A DNA stretch of 64,000 nucleotides from Gammaproteobacteria bacterium (GCA_004297165.1 SCUJ01000011.1:254095-318094), one strand, 5' to 3'; shown: positions 29,874 through 39,411, numbered from the stretch's first letter. Notes: a model not told the origin generated them from the sequence alone. A program made the numbers and translations.

Positions 29874-30167
29874 GTGAAGACGTTTCGCTGGAACCCCGAT
29901 AAGAATGAGTCGCTCAAGGCGACACGAGGTATGTCGTTTGAAAACGTCGTTGTGGCGGTCGAATCGGGTGGTCTACTTGATATCGTGGATCATCCAAACC
30001 AGGCGAGATATCCACGTCAGCAAGTGCTTGTAGTCGCTATCGATAACTACGCCTACTTGGTGCCGTTCGTGGAGGAAGACGATTACTACTTCCTGAAAAC
30101 GGTGATTCCCAGCCGAAAGGCAACCAGGGAGCAAATTAAAACAGGTGAAACAGATAATGAAACTTGA
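29874..30167 (+). CDS. BrnT-type toxin (cassette-borne)
   Basis: This 97-residue protein resembles the BrnT toxin family (RelE-like ribonucleases): FRWNPDKNESLKATRGMSFENVVVAVESGGLLDI, then YPRQQVLVVAIDNYAYLVPFVEED and FLKTVIPSRKAT. It begins with GTG at 29874 and overlaps the partner antitoxin gene by 11 bp. It lies between two attC sites, so the pair forms one integron cassette. Such toxin-antitoxin cassettes are thought to stabilise cassette arrays. Confidence 0.85.
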   Translation: MKTFRWNPDKNESLKATRGMSFENVVVAVESGGLLDIVDHPNQARYPRQQVLVVAIDNYAYLVPFVEEDDYYFLKTVIPSRKATREQIKTGETDNET

Positions 30168-30471
30168 TGCCTACGAACGAAAAGTGTTGGATGCCTATGA
30201 AAAAGGCAAACTCAGGTCTGTCGCTACCAAGAGTGAGCTTGAAAAATTCAAGGCCGCGGCGAGGGCTACCGCTATTAAAGATCGCAGGGTAAACATTCGC
30301 ATGTCGTCTATTGACCTAAGCGATATTCAGGTCAAAGCGCTGCAGGAGGGAATTCCATATCAGACGTTGATAGCCAGCGTGCTTCACAAGTATGTGACTG
30401 GTCGCCTTTCCGAGCCATCGCAACGTATAACAAGTCGCCCAACGCGGACGACCCGTAAGCGGGCAGGTTAG
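30157..30471 (+). CDS. BrnA-type antitoxin with CopG-like region (cassette-borne)
   Basis: This 104-residue protein has YERKVLDAYEKGKLRSV then VNIRMSSIDLSDIQVKALQEGIPYQTLIASVLHKYVTGRL, a ribbon-helix-helix region typical of antitoxins paired with BrnT-type toxins. The ATG at 30157 overlaps the toxin gene end. The last 15 or so codons (SRPTRTTRKRAG) lie inside the attC site, so the tail is attC-encoded and probably not functional. Confidence 0.85.
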   Translation: MKLDAYERKVLDAYEKGKLRSVATKSELEKFKAAARATAIKDRRVNIRMSSIDLSDIQVKALQEGIPYQTLIASVLHKYVTGRLSEPSQRITSRPTRTTRKRAG

Positions 30472-30484
30472 TGCCACGTTACAC
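30425..30484 (+). other. attC recombination site 2 (left array)
   Basis: R'' GTATAAC (30425-30431) and R' GTTACAC (30478-30484) bound 60 bp, with an inner CCCG-TAAG-CGGG hairpin. The outer arms pair 6 of 7. The L boxes pair less well than in attC 1. It overlaps the antitoxin stop codon, as is common in cassettes. Confidence 0.7.
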
Positions 30485-30584
30485 CGACAGCATTGATCGG
30501 CCTCAGCAGTACGCCAGAACGATGCTGCTGGCCAGTGGTACACGCATCTCAAACAGCATAAGCCGAACACGTCGATGGGATGTG

Positions 30585-33287
30585 TCAATGCGCCTCGTCC
30601 CAGTTGGAGCCGAGTCCCGTCTCCACCCGCAACGGCGCCTTGAGCGCGGCGGCGTTTTCCATGTGTTCCCGAATCGCCGCGCGAGCGGCCTCGCACTGAT
30701 CCTCGCGGACCTCGAACACCAGCTCGTCATGCACCTGCATGATCATCTTTATCCCTGAAGCGCTCCGACAGATGGAGTTGTGGATGGCGATCATGGCCTT
30801 CTTGATGATGTCCGCGGCCGTTCCCTGCATGGGCGCGTTGATGGCGGTGCGTTCGGCGTATTGCCGGCGCGCCGGATTCTTCGAATTGATCTCAGGCAGA
30901 TACAGCCGGCGGCGAAACATGGTCTCGACATAGCCCTTGCGTCGCGCGGTCTCCCTGATCTCGTCCATGTAGGCGCGGACCGCGGGAAAACGCGCGAAGT
31001 ATTTTTCGATATAGGCGCCGGCCCGCGTCCGATCCGTGCCCAATTGACGGGCCAGACCGAAGGCCGACATGCCATAGATGAGCCCGAAATTGATCGCCTT
31101 GGCGGCGCGGCGTTGCTCCTGCGTTACGGCGGCGAGGGGGACATCGAAGATCTCGCTCGCGGTGGTGCGGTGGATATCCTCGCCGCTGGCGAAGGCCTGA
31201 AGCATCCCGGCGTCGCCGGAAAGATGCGCCATGATGCGCAGCTCGATCTGGGAATAATCGGCCGCGAGCAGCAGGCAACCTGCGGCGGGGATGAAGGCCT
31301 GGCGGATCCGCCGGCCTTCCTCGGTGCGTACCGGGATGTTTTGCAGGTTGGGATCGGATGAGGACAGACGTCCGGTCGCCGCGACCGCCTGATGGAAGGA
31401 GGCGTGGATCCGTCCCGTCGCGGGGTTGATCTGGGTGGGCAGGCGATCGGCATACGTCGAGCGCAGCTTGCTCATGCCGCGATGAGCGAGTATGACGCGC
31501 GGCAATTCGTATTCCTCGGCCAGATCCTGCAACACGGATTCCGCCGTCGATGGCTGGCCGCCGGGGGTTTTGGATCGCACCGGAAGTTGCATTTCATCGA
31601 ACAGGATCTCCTGAATCTGTTTCGGCGAGCCGATATTGAATTCCCGGCCGGACAGCCGGTAAGCCTGTTGTTCCAGTTCCCGCATCTTATCGCCGAGCTC
31701 ATCGCTTTGGCGGGCCAGCATCTCCGGGTCGATGCGCACGCCGTTACGCTCCATGACATTCAAGACGGGCAGCAACGGCAGTTCGAGGTCGAGGTACAGA
31801 TCCCGCAGGCCGGCGGCCGCGAGCTCCGGCCAGAATTTTTCATGCAGTCGCAGGGTGACATCGGCATCCTCGGCCGAGTAGTGTCCCGCGGTCGCGATCG
31901 GGACCTCGGCGAAGGGGATCTGTTTTACGCCCTTGCCGGCGACCTCCTCGTAGGTTGTCGTCTTCAAGCCGAGATAGCGGTCCGCCAGCGAGTCCATGTC
32001 GTGACGCGTCGCCACGCTGTCCAGGACGTAGGATTCCAGCATGGTGTCGTGCGCGATGCCGTCGAGGGCGATGCCGTGATTGGCGAGGATATGCATGTCG
32101 TACTTGAGATTATGTCCCACCTTTTTAATTTCCGGCGACTCCAGCAAGGGCTTGAGCGTAGTAAGGACCATCTCCAGATCCAATTGTTGCGGGACATCGG
32201 GATACTGGTGCGCTAGCGGGATGTAGGCCGCATGTCCTGGCGTTATGCAGAGGGAGAAACCCACGATCCTGGCCTGCATGTAGTCCAGCGATGTGGTCTC
32301 GGTGTCAATGCTGACGAGGTTCGCCTGCCGCATCCGTTCGCACCAGCCATGGAATTCCTCCTGACTCAGTACCACGCGATAATCGATCGCAATCTCAGGT
32401 GTCGCCGCCGCTGGCGTTGCTGGCGCCGGACCCGCCTGCTGATCCAGACGATTCAACAAGCTGCGCAATCCCCATCTCTGGTAGTGCGCGCGCAAGTCTT
32501 CCGTAGCCGGGGCCTGGCAGATGAGATCGGAAGGTTCAACCGCAAGCGGGACATCCGTCTTCAGGGTGATGAGTTGCCGGGAGAGGGGGAGGAGGGGGAT
32601 GCTGGCGCGGAGATTCTCGCCGACCTTGCCGCCGATGTCGTTCGCATGACGGATGATGGCGTCCAGGTTGCCGTACTGTTCGAGCCATTTCACAGCGGTC
32701 TTCGGTCCCACCTTCGGGACGCCGGGGACATTGTCCGAGGTATCGCCGATGAGCGTCAGATAATCGATGATCAATTCCGGCGGTACGCCGTATTTCTCCT
32801 TTACTCCCACAGGATCGAGCGTCGTCTCGCTCAACGTGTTCACGAGTTTTATGCTGCCGTTGACGATCTGCGCGAGGTCCTTGTCGCCGGTGGAAATGAT
32901 GGTGGCCATCCCGGCGGACTCCGCCCGCCGCGCCAGGGTGGCGATGACATCGTCGGCCTCGACGCCATCGGCGACGATCAGCGGCAGGCCCTGGGCCTTG
33001 AGGATCGCGTGCAGGGGCTCGATCTGGCGGATGAGATCCACTGGCACGGGCGGACGGTGGGCCTTGTACTCAGGGTAGATCGCGGCGCGGAATGTCTTCT
33101 TGCCGGAATCGAAAACCACCGCGAAATAATCGGGTGTATAATCGGCGAGCATTTTGCGCACCATATTGATGACGCCATAGATCGCCCCGGTCGGTTCGCC
33201 CGCGGCGTTGGTGAGATCGCCCATGGCGTGGTAGGCGCGGAAGAGGTAATAGGATCCGTCTACGAGAACCAGTTTTTTTACGGGCAT
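30585..33287 (-). CDS. polA: DNA polymerase I
   Basis: PolA fills gaps and removes RNA primers. The 900-residue product has the 5'-nuclease domain (LVLVDGSYYLFRAYHAM, GDTSDNVPGVPKVG), a 3'-5' exonuclease domain with its first metal motif intact (VSIDTETTSLDYMQ), and the family A polymerase domain with ADYSQIELRIMAHLS (motif A), RRAAKAINFGLIYGMSAFG (motif B) and MQVHDELVFEV (motif C). The start at 33287 (MPVKKLVLVDGSYY) matches the family; a longer in-frame reading would overlap the divergent gene. It ends 100 bp after the last integron attC, convergent with the cassettes. Confidence 0.97.
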   Translation of the reverse strand: MPVKKLVLVDGSYYLFRAYHAMGDLTNAAGEPTGAIYGVINMVRKMLADYTPDYFAVVFDSGKKTFRAAIYPEYKAHRPPVPVDLIRQIEPLHAILKAQGLPLIVADGVEADDVIATLARRAESAGMATIISTGDKDLAQIVNGSIKLVNTLSETTLDPVGVKEKYGVPPELIIDYLTLIGDTSDNVPGVPKVGPKTAVKWLEQYGNLDAIIRHANDIGGKVGENLRASIPLLPLSRQLITLKTDVPLAVEPSDLICQAPATEDLRAHYQRWGLRSLLNRLDQQAGPAPATPAAATPEIAIDYRVVLSQEEFHGWCERMRQANLVSIDTETTSLDYMQARIVGFSLCITPGHAAYIPLAHQYPDVPQQLDLEMVLTTLKPLLESPEIKKVGHNLKYDMHILANHGIALDGIAHDTMLESYVLDSVATRHDMDSLADRYLGLKTTTYEEVAGKGVKQIPFAEVPIATAGHYSAEDADVTLRLHEKFWPELAAAGLRDLYLDLELPLLPVLNVMERNGVRIDPEMLARQSDELGDKMRELEQQAYRLSGREFNIGSPKQIQEILFDEMQLPVRSKTPGGQPSTAESVLQDLAEEYELPRVILAHRGMSKLRSTYADRLPTQINPATGRIHASFHQAVAATGRLSSSDPNLQNIPVRTEEGRRIRQAFIPAAGCLLLAADYSQIELRIMAHLSGDAGMLQAFASGEDIHRTTASEIFDVPLAAVTQEQRRAAKAINFGLIYGMSAFGLARQLGTDRTRAGAYIEKYFARFPAVRAYMDEIRETARRKGYVETMFRRRLYLPEINSKNPARRQYAERTAINAPMQGTAADIIKKAMIAIHNSICRSASGIKMIMQVHDELVFEVREDQCEAARAAIREHMENAAALKAPLRVETGLGSNWDEAH

Positions 33288-33315
33288 GCTGCGTCGCCGG
33301 CGCCAACCAGAGTGA

Positions 33316-34041
33316 ATGCACATTATGAAGGAAAAGAACGGCACTTCCCAATACATGATCGACGATTCCGATCTGAGCCACGAATCCTGGCGCATCTTTC
33401 AGATCATGGCGGAATTCGTGGAAGGATTTCAGAAACTCGCCCATGCCAAACCTTCCGTGAGCATGTTCGGTTCCGCCCGTTTCGGGCAGGATCATCACCT
33501 GTATCAGAAGGGTGAACGGATCGCGCGGCTGCTGTCGGACGCCGGCTTCAATATTGTATCCGGCGGCGGACCGGGGATGATGGAGGCCTTCAACAAGGGC
33601 GCGTACGCCGGCAAGTCCTACAGCATCGGGCTCAACATCCAGTTGCCGCACGAACAGGTCACCAATCATTACCAGGATATTTCGCTTTTTTTCCGCCATT
33701 TTTTTTCGCGCAAGGTCATGTTTGTGAAATACGCCTCCGCCTATGTCGTGATGCCGGGCGGTTTTGGCACACTGGACGAAATGGCGGAGATCCTGACCCT
33801 GATCCAGACCGGCAAATCCCGGCGGATCCCGATCGTGCTCGTCGAGTCCCGCTTCTGGGATGGGCTCGTGAACTGGTTCAAGGAGACCATGGTTCGGGAA
33901 CAGACCATCAATCCCGATGACCTTGATCTGTTTCATGTTGTGGATACGCCGGAGGAGGTCCTGGATGTCATCTTCAAGCATTACAGCAGCACCAGTCTGG
34001 AGCCATCGAGGCAGGAAAGGGAGCGGCAGCTCGATTTATAG
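33316..34041 (+). CDS. LOG family (TIGR00730-like) Rossmann-fold protein
   Basis: This 241-residue protein has the LOG/lysine-decarboxylase-like motifs VSGGGPGMMEAFNKGAY and VVMPGGFGTLDEMAEIL. Family members hydrolyse nucleoside monophosphates such as cytokinin ribotides, but this bacterial subfamily of larger proteins is not well defined. It is divergent from polA (28-bp gap) and followed by DUF2782. Start 33316 or 33325. Confidence 0.85.
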   Translation: MHIMKEKNGTSQYMIDDSDLSHESWRIFQIMAEFVEGFQKLAHAKPSVSMFGSARFGQDHHLYQKGERIARLLSDAGFNIVSGGGPGMMEAFNKGAYAGKSYSIGLNIQLPHEQVTNHYQDISLFFRHFFSRKVMFVKYASAYVVMPGGFGTLDEMAEILTLIQTGKSRRIPIVLVESRFWDGLVNWFKETMVREQTINPDDLDLFHVVDTPEEVLDVIFKHYSSTSLEPSRQERERQLDL

Positions 34042-34104
34042 GCCATTGCAGATATTCAGCGAGGCGGTCACTATAATCTCTATTACAGACCCAGGAATGC
34101 CAAC

Positions 34105-34443
34105 ATGAAACGTCGAATGACCCTAGCGTTGCTCAGTCTCTTCATTATCTTCGCCGCCACCGCGCAGGAAGAGGAATTCGCGGACGCGCCGGAGCCGCCC
34201 GACTTGCCGGATCCGGTGGTGAGCGGGCAGCCCATCGAACCGGAGATCACCATCATTCGCAAGGAAAAGGAAACGATTCAGGAGTACCGGTTGAACGGCC
34301 GGTTGTACATGGTCAAGATTACGCCGGTCGTGGGCAAGCCTTACTATCTCATGGACCGGAATGGCGATGGCACGATGGAATACCGGATCATGGAGGATTA
34401 CGAGCGGGAGAGGGTCCCGCAATGGGTCCTGTTCAGTTGGTAG
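34105..34443 (+). CDS. DUF2782 domain-containing exported protein
   Basis: This 112-residue protein has a signal peptide (MKRRMTLALLSLFIIFAATAQ), a proline-rich acidic linker, and the DUF2782 domain with PEITIIRKEKETIQEYRLNGRLYMVKITPVVGKPYYLMDRNGDG. Function unknown. Homologues commonly lie next to polA, as here. Confidence 0.88.
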   Translation: MKRRMTLALLSLFIIFAATAQEEEFADAPEPPDLPDPVVSGQPIEPEITIIRKEKETIQEYRLNGRLYMVKITPVVGKPYYLMDRNGDGTMEYRIMEDYERERVPQWVLFSW

Positions 34444-34466
34444 TCGGATTTAACCGATAACAAAAC

Positions 34467-34736
34467 TTATTCGGCCTCCCCGAAACGGTTCAGGATGAGC
34501 CGTTCGATCTCCTCCATGGCGGCCAGTTCATCCTTGCCCGCGGCGCTGATTTGGACGACGGAATCCTTTGCGGCGGCGAGCATCATCACCCCCATGATGC
34601 TTTTCCCGTTCACGGTCCTGCCGTTCTTGCTGATGTGGATGTCGCAATTGTAACGGGAGGCGGTCTGCACAAAACGCGCCGCAGCCCTGGCATGCATGCC
34701 GAGCTTGTTGATGATGGTGATGGTTCTGGACTGCAT
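34467..34736 (-). CDS. Phosphocarrier protein HPr (Npr-like)
   Basis: This 89-residue HPr has the phosphorylated-His region KLGMHARAAARFVQ (His 15) and the regulatory-Ser region NGKSIMGVMMLAAAK. With HPr kinase upstream, Ser phosphorylation is expected. It is the last gene of rpoN-hpf-hprK-rapZ-hpr, 4 bp after rapZ. No enzyme I or EIIA gene lies here, so its partners must be elsewhere. Confidence 0.93.
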   Translation of the reverse strand: MQSRTITIINKLGMHARAAARFVQTASRYNCDIHISKNGRTVNGKSIMGVMMLAAAKDSVVQISAAGKDELAAMEEIERLILNRFGEAE

Positions 34737-34740
34737 CTGC

Positions 34741-35619
34741 TTATAGATCCCGGTGTCTGATGACGACCTGCTTTCCCGCCCTGGAGAAGTGCGCCGCCAA
34801 TTGTTCGCTGATATAAACCGAGCGATGATGGCCACCGGTGCATCCGACCGCCACGCAGAGATAACTGCGGTTCTCCGCCTCGAACAGCGGCAGCCATCTG
34901 CCCAGGTAAGCCAGGATATCCCCCAGCATCTGCAGGACGGCCGGCTGGCGTTCCAGAAATTCGATGACGCAGCGGTCCTTGCCCGTAAAGGGTCGGAGTT
35001 GTTTTTCCCAGTGTGGATTGGGCAGGCAGCGCACATCGAAGACGTAATCGGCGTCCGTGGGGATGCCGTGTTTGTAGCCGAAGGACAGGAACTGCAGGGA
35101 CAGGCTGCCGGCCGGCCGGTTGGTCACGCGGACCCGGACGATGTCGCGCAGTTCATGCACCGTGGTGTTGCTGGTGTCCAGACGCAGGTCGGCCAATTCC
35201 GAGAGCGGCTCAAGCAACTCGCGTTCCCGATCCAGGGCGTCGGTGAGTGAAACGGTCGCGGAACTCAAGGGATGTTTGCGCCGGGTCTCGCTGAAACGCG
35301 AGGTCAGGATGTTCTTGTCGGCCTGGAGAAAGATCAGTTCCGCCGGCAGGCCCTGTGACTTCAATTTTCCGATCAACGCGGGCAGTTCGCGCAAATCGCT
35401 GTCAGGATTGCGCGCATCGATGCCGATTCCCACCTTGTTCGGAAACTTGCCCGCTTCTTGGGCGAGCAGTCCGCTCAGATTTTCCAGGAGCGCCACGGGG
35501 AGATTGTCGATGCAATAAAAGCCCTGGTCCTCGAGCGTGTTCAGCACCAGCGATTTGCCGGCGCCCGAGAGCCCGCTCACGATGACCAGCTTCCGGTTTT
35601 CCGCCGCCTCAGCCGCCAC
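34741..35619 (-). CDS. rapZ: RNase adapter protein RapZ
   Basis: RapZ (YvcJ family) binds nucleotides and in E. coli controls GlmS through small RNA turnover. The 292-residue product has Walker A SGLSGAGKS (about 17-25), FYCIDNLPVALL, and the C-terminal domain FSYG-like LSFGYKHGIPTDADYVFDVRCLPNPHW and VGCTGGHHRSVYI. The GTG at 35619 overlaps the hprK stop by 11 bp; a longer reading would run deep into hprK. Confidence 0.94.
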   Translation of the reverse strand: MAAEAAENRKLVIVSGLSGAGKSLVLNTLEDQGFYCIDNLPVALLENLSGLLAQEAGKFPNKVGIGIDARNPDSDLRELPALIGKLKSQGLPAELIFLQADKNILTSRFSETRRKHPLSSATVSLTDALDRERELLEPLSELADLRLDTSNTTVHELRDIVRVRVTNRPAGSLSLQFLSFGYKHGIPTDADYVFDVRCLPNPHWEKQLRPFTGKDRCVIEFLERQPAVLQMLGDILAYLGRWLPLFEAENRSYLCVAVGCTGGHHRSVYISEQLAAHFSRAGKQVVIRHRDL

Positions 35620-36640
35620 CGCTCTGCTCGATTTGTTGTTGCTGGCCCTTGATGAATTCTTCCGCCGCGTTATAGCCTTCCAGCCGGAGGGCGTGATTCC
35701 GCGCCGCGCATTCCGTGAGGATGGCGAGGTTGCGCCCCGGCGCGACCGGGATGGTGATCTCCGGGATCTCCACATCGAGTATCTTCACGGGGCGATAGCT
35801 GCCTTCCAGTCGGTCGATGGTGATGATCTTCTGGCGATCGAGCGGCGCCAGACGCACGATCAGGCGGAGATATTTGTTGCCCTTGATCGCGGCGCCGCCG
35901 TACAAACGCCGGATGTTGATGACCCCGAGCCCCCGCACTTCAAGAAAATCCCGCAGTGAATCGGGGCAGGACCCGTTCAGGATATCCGGGGCGATCCGCG
36001 AGAATTGCGGGGCATCGTCCGCTATGAGCCGGTGGCCCCGGGAGATCAACTCCAGGGCCAGTTCGCTCTTGCCGATCCCGGACGGGCCGGTGATCAGCAC
36101 GCCAATGGCCATGACCTCCATGTAGACGCCGTGCAGGGTGATGACGTCGGCAAACAGGGTGCTGAGGTAATAATGCAACGACTCCGAGAGCTTGCCGCTC
36201 GAGAGCGGCGAGGCGAACAGGGGGACATTTTCTTCATTGCATTTGCGCCGCAGGTAGGTGGGGGCGAGCCGGTCGTCAGCGACGATCAAACAGGCCGGAT
36301 TGTGCTTGAAGACCTGTTTGATCGTGTCGTGCCGGGTGATGTCGCGCAACCCCTCCAGATAATCCATCTCCATCCGGCCGAGGATCTCGACCTGGTTCGG
36401 GTGGACCAGATTCAGATAACCGACCAGGGACTTGCCGGTCGGGGTTCCTTCATCTCCAGCCGGCCCCTGCTTGCCAGCCTTGGCATTTTCGTCGACAGTC
36501 GCGTTGGCGGCCTGCGGCTTGAGTTCCGGGTAGATGAGATTACCCCCGCCCTCCACGCCGGCGGCCCAGGACAGACCGAGCCGGTTCCCGTGTTTCTTGA
36601 ACAGATCGGCGACGGAGATCTGGCTCTGATATTCGGTCAT
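35609..36640 (-). CDS. hprK: HPr kinase/phosphorylase
   Basis: HprK phosphorylates and dephosphorylates HPr on a Ser. The 343-residue protein has Walker A GPSGIGKS (185-192), LIADDAPQFSRIAPD, and the signature EVRGLGVINIRRLYG. An unusual segment rich in Gly, Ala and Thr (about 43-70, ANATVDENAKAGKQGPAGDE) lengthens the N-terminal domain. It lies between hpf and rapZ. The EIIA-Ntr gene ptsN, commonly found between hpf and hprK, is missing. Confidence 0.95.
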   Translation of the reverse strand: MTEYQSQISVADLFKKHGNRLGLSWAAGVEGGGNLIYPELKPQAANATVDENAKAGKQGPAGDEGTPTGKSLVGYLNLVHPNQVEILGRMEMDYLEGLRDITRHDTIKQVFKHNPACLIVADDRLAPTYLRRKCNEENVPLFASPLSSGKLSESLHYYLSTLFADVITLHGVYMEVMAIGVLITGPSGIGKSELALELISRGHRLIADDAPQFSRIAPDILNGSCPDSLRDFLEVRGLGVINIRRLYGGAAIKGNKYLRLIVRLAPLDRQKIITIDRLEGSYRPVKILDVEIPEITIPVAPGRNLAILTECAARNHALRLEGYNAAEEFIKGQQQQIEQSGGG

Positions 36641-36696
36641 GCCTGCGGGCTTCTCGAACGCATTCCCTGACGGGGTTGTGCCGTATGCGCGGGCGA

Positions 36697-37023
36697 TTAT
36701 TCCGGTTTCCGGTCGGCTTGCTTGGGTTCGTTGCGGTGATGATCCTTAAGTTTCTCCTTGTGCTTGATGATCTGCCTATCCAGTTTGTCAATCAAGGTGT
36801 CGATCGCGGCATACATATCCTCGTGCTGCGAATCGGCAAAGAGGGTGCCACGGTTTACATCCACACGGGCCTCCGCCTTCTGGCGCTCCTTTTCCACGGA
36901 CAGGATCACCTGGATGTTGGTCATGTGATCGAAATGGCGCTCCAGACGGCTGAATTTGCCTTCCACATAACTGCGGATTGCCGGGGTGATGTCCAGGTGA
37001 TGTCCGGTGAGGTTGATTTGCAT
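36697..37023 (-). CDS. hpf: Ribosome hibernation-promoting factor (HPF/YfiA family)
   Basis: HPF dimerises or silences ribosomes in stationary phase. The 108-residue short form starts MQINLTGHHLDITPAIRSYVEGKFSRLERHF and has ADSQHEDMYAAIDTLIDKLDRQIIKHKEK, the typical S30AE domain. It is 45 bp after rpoN, and downstream on the same strand is hprK. Confidence 0.96.
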   Translation of the reverse strand: MQINLTGHHLDITPAIRSYVEGKFSRLERHFDHMTNIQVILSVEKERQKAEARVDVNRGTLFADSQHEDMYAAIDTLIDKLDRQIIKHKEKLKDHHRNEPKQADRKPE

Positions 37024-37068
37024 GTGTTATCTCCGATGGGGGGGTATTTACTGACAGTGATTGGTTGT

Positions 37069-38550
37069 TCAGGAAAGTCTCTTGCGCTCGTTGGATGGGG
37101 CGATCTGCATCCCTTCGCGATATTTGGCGACGGTGCGCCGTGCGACGCGAATCCCCTGATCCACGAGCAGCTCGGCGATCTTGCTGTCGCTGAGGGGTTT
37201 CTGCGGTTTTTCCGCCTCGATAAGTTTCTTGATCAGCGCCCGTATCGCGGTCGAGGAACAGGCCCCGCCCTGATCCGTGTCGACATGGCTGGAAAAGAAA
37301 TATTTCAGCTCGAATATTCCGCGGGGCGTGTGCATGTATTTACGGGTAGTCACCCTGGAGATGGTCGATTCATGCATGTCCAGTTCCGTGGCGACATCGT
37401 GCAGGATCATGGGCTTCATCGCCTCCGCGCCATAATCGAGGAAGGCCCGCTGCTTGTCGACGATCACCATGGCCACGCGCAACAGGGTCTCGCTCCGGCT
37501 TTGCAGGCTCTTGATGAACCACCGGGCTTCCTGGAGGTGCGTTTTCAATGAAGTATTCGCCTCGCTGTTGTCCGCCCTCCGGATCATGCCGGCGTAGGCA
37601 TTGTTGATCCGCAGTTGCGGGACCGCCTCGCCGTTTAGTTCGATCCTCCAGACATTGTTCACCTTGCGCACGTAGACATCGGGAATGATGTACTGGGTCT
37701 CGTGGTCCTGCACGCCGTTGGCGGGACGGGGATTCAGTTTTTGCACCTGCGCGATGACCTCCGCGAGCTGATCGCGATCGAGACGCATCCGGCGCATAAG
37801 CTGGGCGTAATCGTGCGCGGCGAGCAAGGCGAAATGTTCGCGCACGAGTTCCTGCGCCTCTGCCAGCCAGGGGGTTTCCGGCGGCAGTTGGCAGAGTTGC
37901 AGCAGGAGACATTCCTGCAGGTCCCGGGCCGCGACGCCCGCGGGCTCCATCGCCTGCACTAGGCGGATGATGGCCTGGACCTCGTCAACCTCGACCGGCT
38001 CGTCCCCGTCCGCTTCCTGGTTCAGCACTTCGGCCAGTTCCGCAGGGGAGGTTTTCAGGTAGCCATCGTCATCGAGCGCGTCGATCACGGCGACGGCTAT
38101 CGCCCGGTCCTTTTCCGTGGCGGGGATCATGTTCAACTGCCAGAGCAGGTGACCGGCCAGCGACTGGCCGGCCGAATGATAGGAGTCCACGCTCGCGTGT
38201 TCGTGCGGTTCGCCGGAGTAGGCCGTGCCGGGGTCGTAGATGTCATCCCAGTTGCTGTCGATGGGGAGATCCTCGGGGATATCCGAGGTCCCGCCATCGG
38301 CCTCGATGGCATCGAGGCCCTCCTCTTCTTTTTCGACCGCCGCCTCGCCCTGGGGCGGATTCTCGTTCGACTGAACCGGCGGCTGATTCTGGGAATCGTC
38401 CTCGAGCTCCAGCATCATGTTGGATTCCAGCGCGTCCTGGATCTCGGAGTTCAGTTCCATGGTCGACAATTGCAGCAGACGGATCGCCTGCTGCAATTGC
38501 GGGGTCATGGTCAGGCTCTGGCTCAGTTTCAGTTGGAGCGAATGCTTCAT
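37069..38550 (-). CDS. rpoN: RNA polymerase sigma-54 factor
   Basis: RpoN directs transcription of nitrogen, motility and other activator-dependent genes. The 493-residue product has the N-terminal Gln-rich region I (LSQSLTMTPQLQQAIRLLQLS), an acidic region II (about 50-110), and a C-terminal DNA-binding domain ending with the RpoN box ARRTVAKYRE (about 470-479). It follows lptB on the minus strand with a 129-bp gap. Confidence 0.97.
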   Translation of the reverse strand: MKHSLQLKLSQSLTMTPQLQQAIRLLQLSTMELNSEIQDALESNMMLELEDDSQNQPPVQSNENPPQGEAAVEKEEEGLDAIEADGGTSDIPEDLPIDSNWDDIYDPGTAYSGEPHEHASVDSYHSAGQSLAGHLLWQLNMIPATEKDRAIAVAVIDALDDDGYLKTSPAELAEVLNQEADGDEPVEVDEVQAIIRLVQAMEPAGVAARDLQECLLLQLCQLPPETPWLAEAQELVREHFALLAAHDYAQLMRRMRLDRDQLAEVIAQVQKLNPRPANGVQDHETQYIIPDVYVRKVNNVWRIELNGEAVPQLRINNAYAGMIRRADNSEANTSLKTHLQEARWFIKSLQSRSETLLRVAMVIVDKQRAFLDYGAEAMKPMILHDVATELDMHESTISRVTTRKYMHTPRGIFELKYFFSSHVDTDQGGACSSTAIRALIKKLIEAEKPQKPLSDSKIAELLVDQGIRVARRTVAKYREGMQIAPSNERKRLS

Positions 38551-38679
38551 GCCGGATATTCTATCGTAAAATCGGATGCGGGAACCGCGAGTCGCTGCCA
38601 GGGTCCTGCTGTAACGGGGGGTGCTGCCGAACCGGTCTGTCTGTAGCGCCGGATGAATTACCTCCTCTCACAGATCAGA

Positions 38680-39405
38680 TTATAGTTTAAAGCGCTCGCC
38701 GAGATATACGCTGCGCACCTCATCGTGGCTCAAGATGTCTTCCTGACTGCCTTCCGCGATGATCTGTCCCTCGTTCACTATGTAAGATCGGTGACAAGCG
38801 CCCAATGTCTCCCGTACGTTGTGATCCGTAACCAGCACCCCAAGGCCACGGTTGGCAAGGTATCGAATAGTCTGCTGCAGGTCATGAATGGAAATCGGGT
38901 CGATCCCCGCGAAGGGCTCGTCCAGCAGCAGGAATTTCGGGTCGGTGGCAAGTGCGCGGGCGATCTCCACCCGCCGGCGTTCCCCGCCGGACAGGCTCAT
39001 GCCGGGTTGCGTCCGGATATGTTCGATGTTGAATTCGCGGAGCAGATTCTCCAGCCGCTCCAGGACTTCGGCTTCGCTTAATTCCGGCCGGGTTTGCAGG
39101 ATCGCGAGGATATTCTCCGCCACCGTTAACCGCCGGAAAATCGACGCCTCCTGCGGCAGATAGCCCAGCCCCAGCCGGGCCCGCCGATCGATGGGCAGGT
39201 TGCTGATCACCCCGTCATCGAGGAGGATCGTCCCCTGATCGGAAGGGATGAGCCCGATGATCATGTAGAAGCTCGTGGTCTTGCCGGCGCCATTGGGCCC
39301 GAGCAGCCCTATGACCTCGCCGCTCCCGACCTCGAGGCTGACATCCCTGACCACCTTCCGGCCGCGGAAACTCTTGGACAGATTCCGGACTTGCAGCGTA
39401 CTCAT
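38680..39405 (-). CDS. lptB: LPS export ABC transporter ATP-binding protein LptB
   Basis: LptB powers LPS extraction by LptFG. The 241-residue ATPase has Walker [10 protein letters not shown] (about 36-44), the ABC signature [15 protein letters not shown], and Walker [14 protein letters not shown]. It belongs to kdsD-kdsC-lptC-lptA-lptB and starts 6 bp after lptA. Confidence 0.98.
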   Translation of the reverse strand: MSTLQVRNLSKSFRGRKVVRDVSLEVGSGEVIGLLGPNGAGKTTSFYMIIGLIPSDQGTILLDDGVISNLPIDRRARLGLGYLPQEASIFRRLTVAENILAILQTRPELSEAEVLERLENLLREFNIEHIRTQPGMSLSGGERRRVEIARALATDPKFLLLDEPFAGIDPISIHDLQQTIRYLANRGLGVLVTDHNVRETLGACHRSYIVNEGQIIAEGSQEDILSHDEVRSVYLGERFKL

Positions 39406-39411
39406 GGGGGA

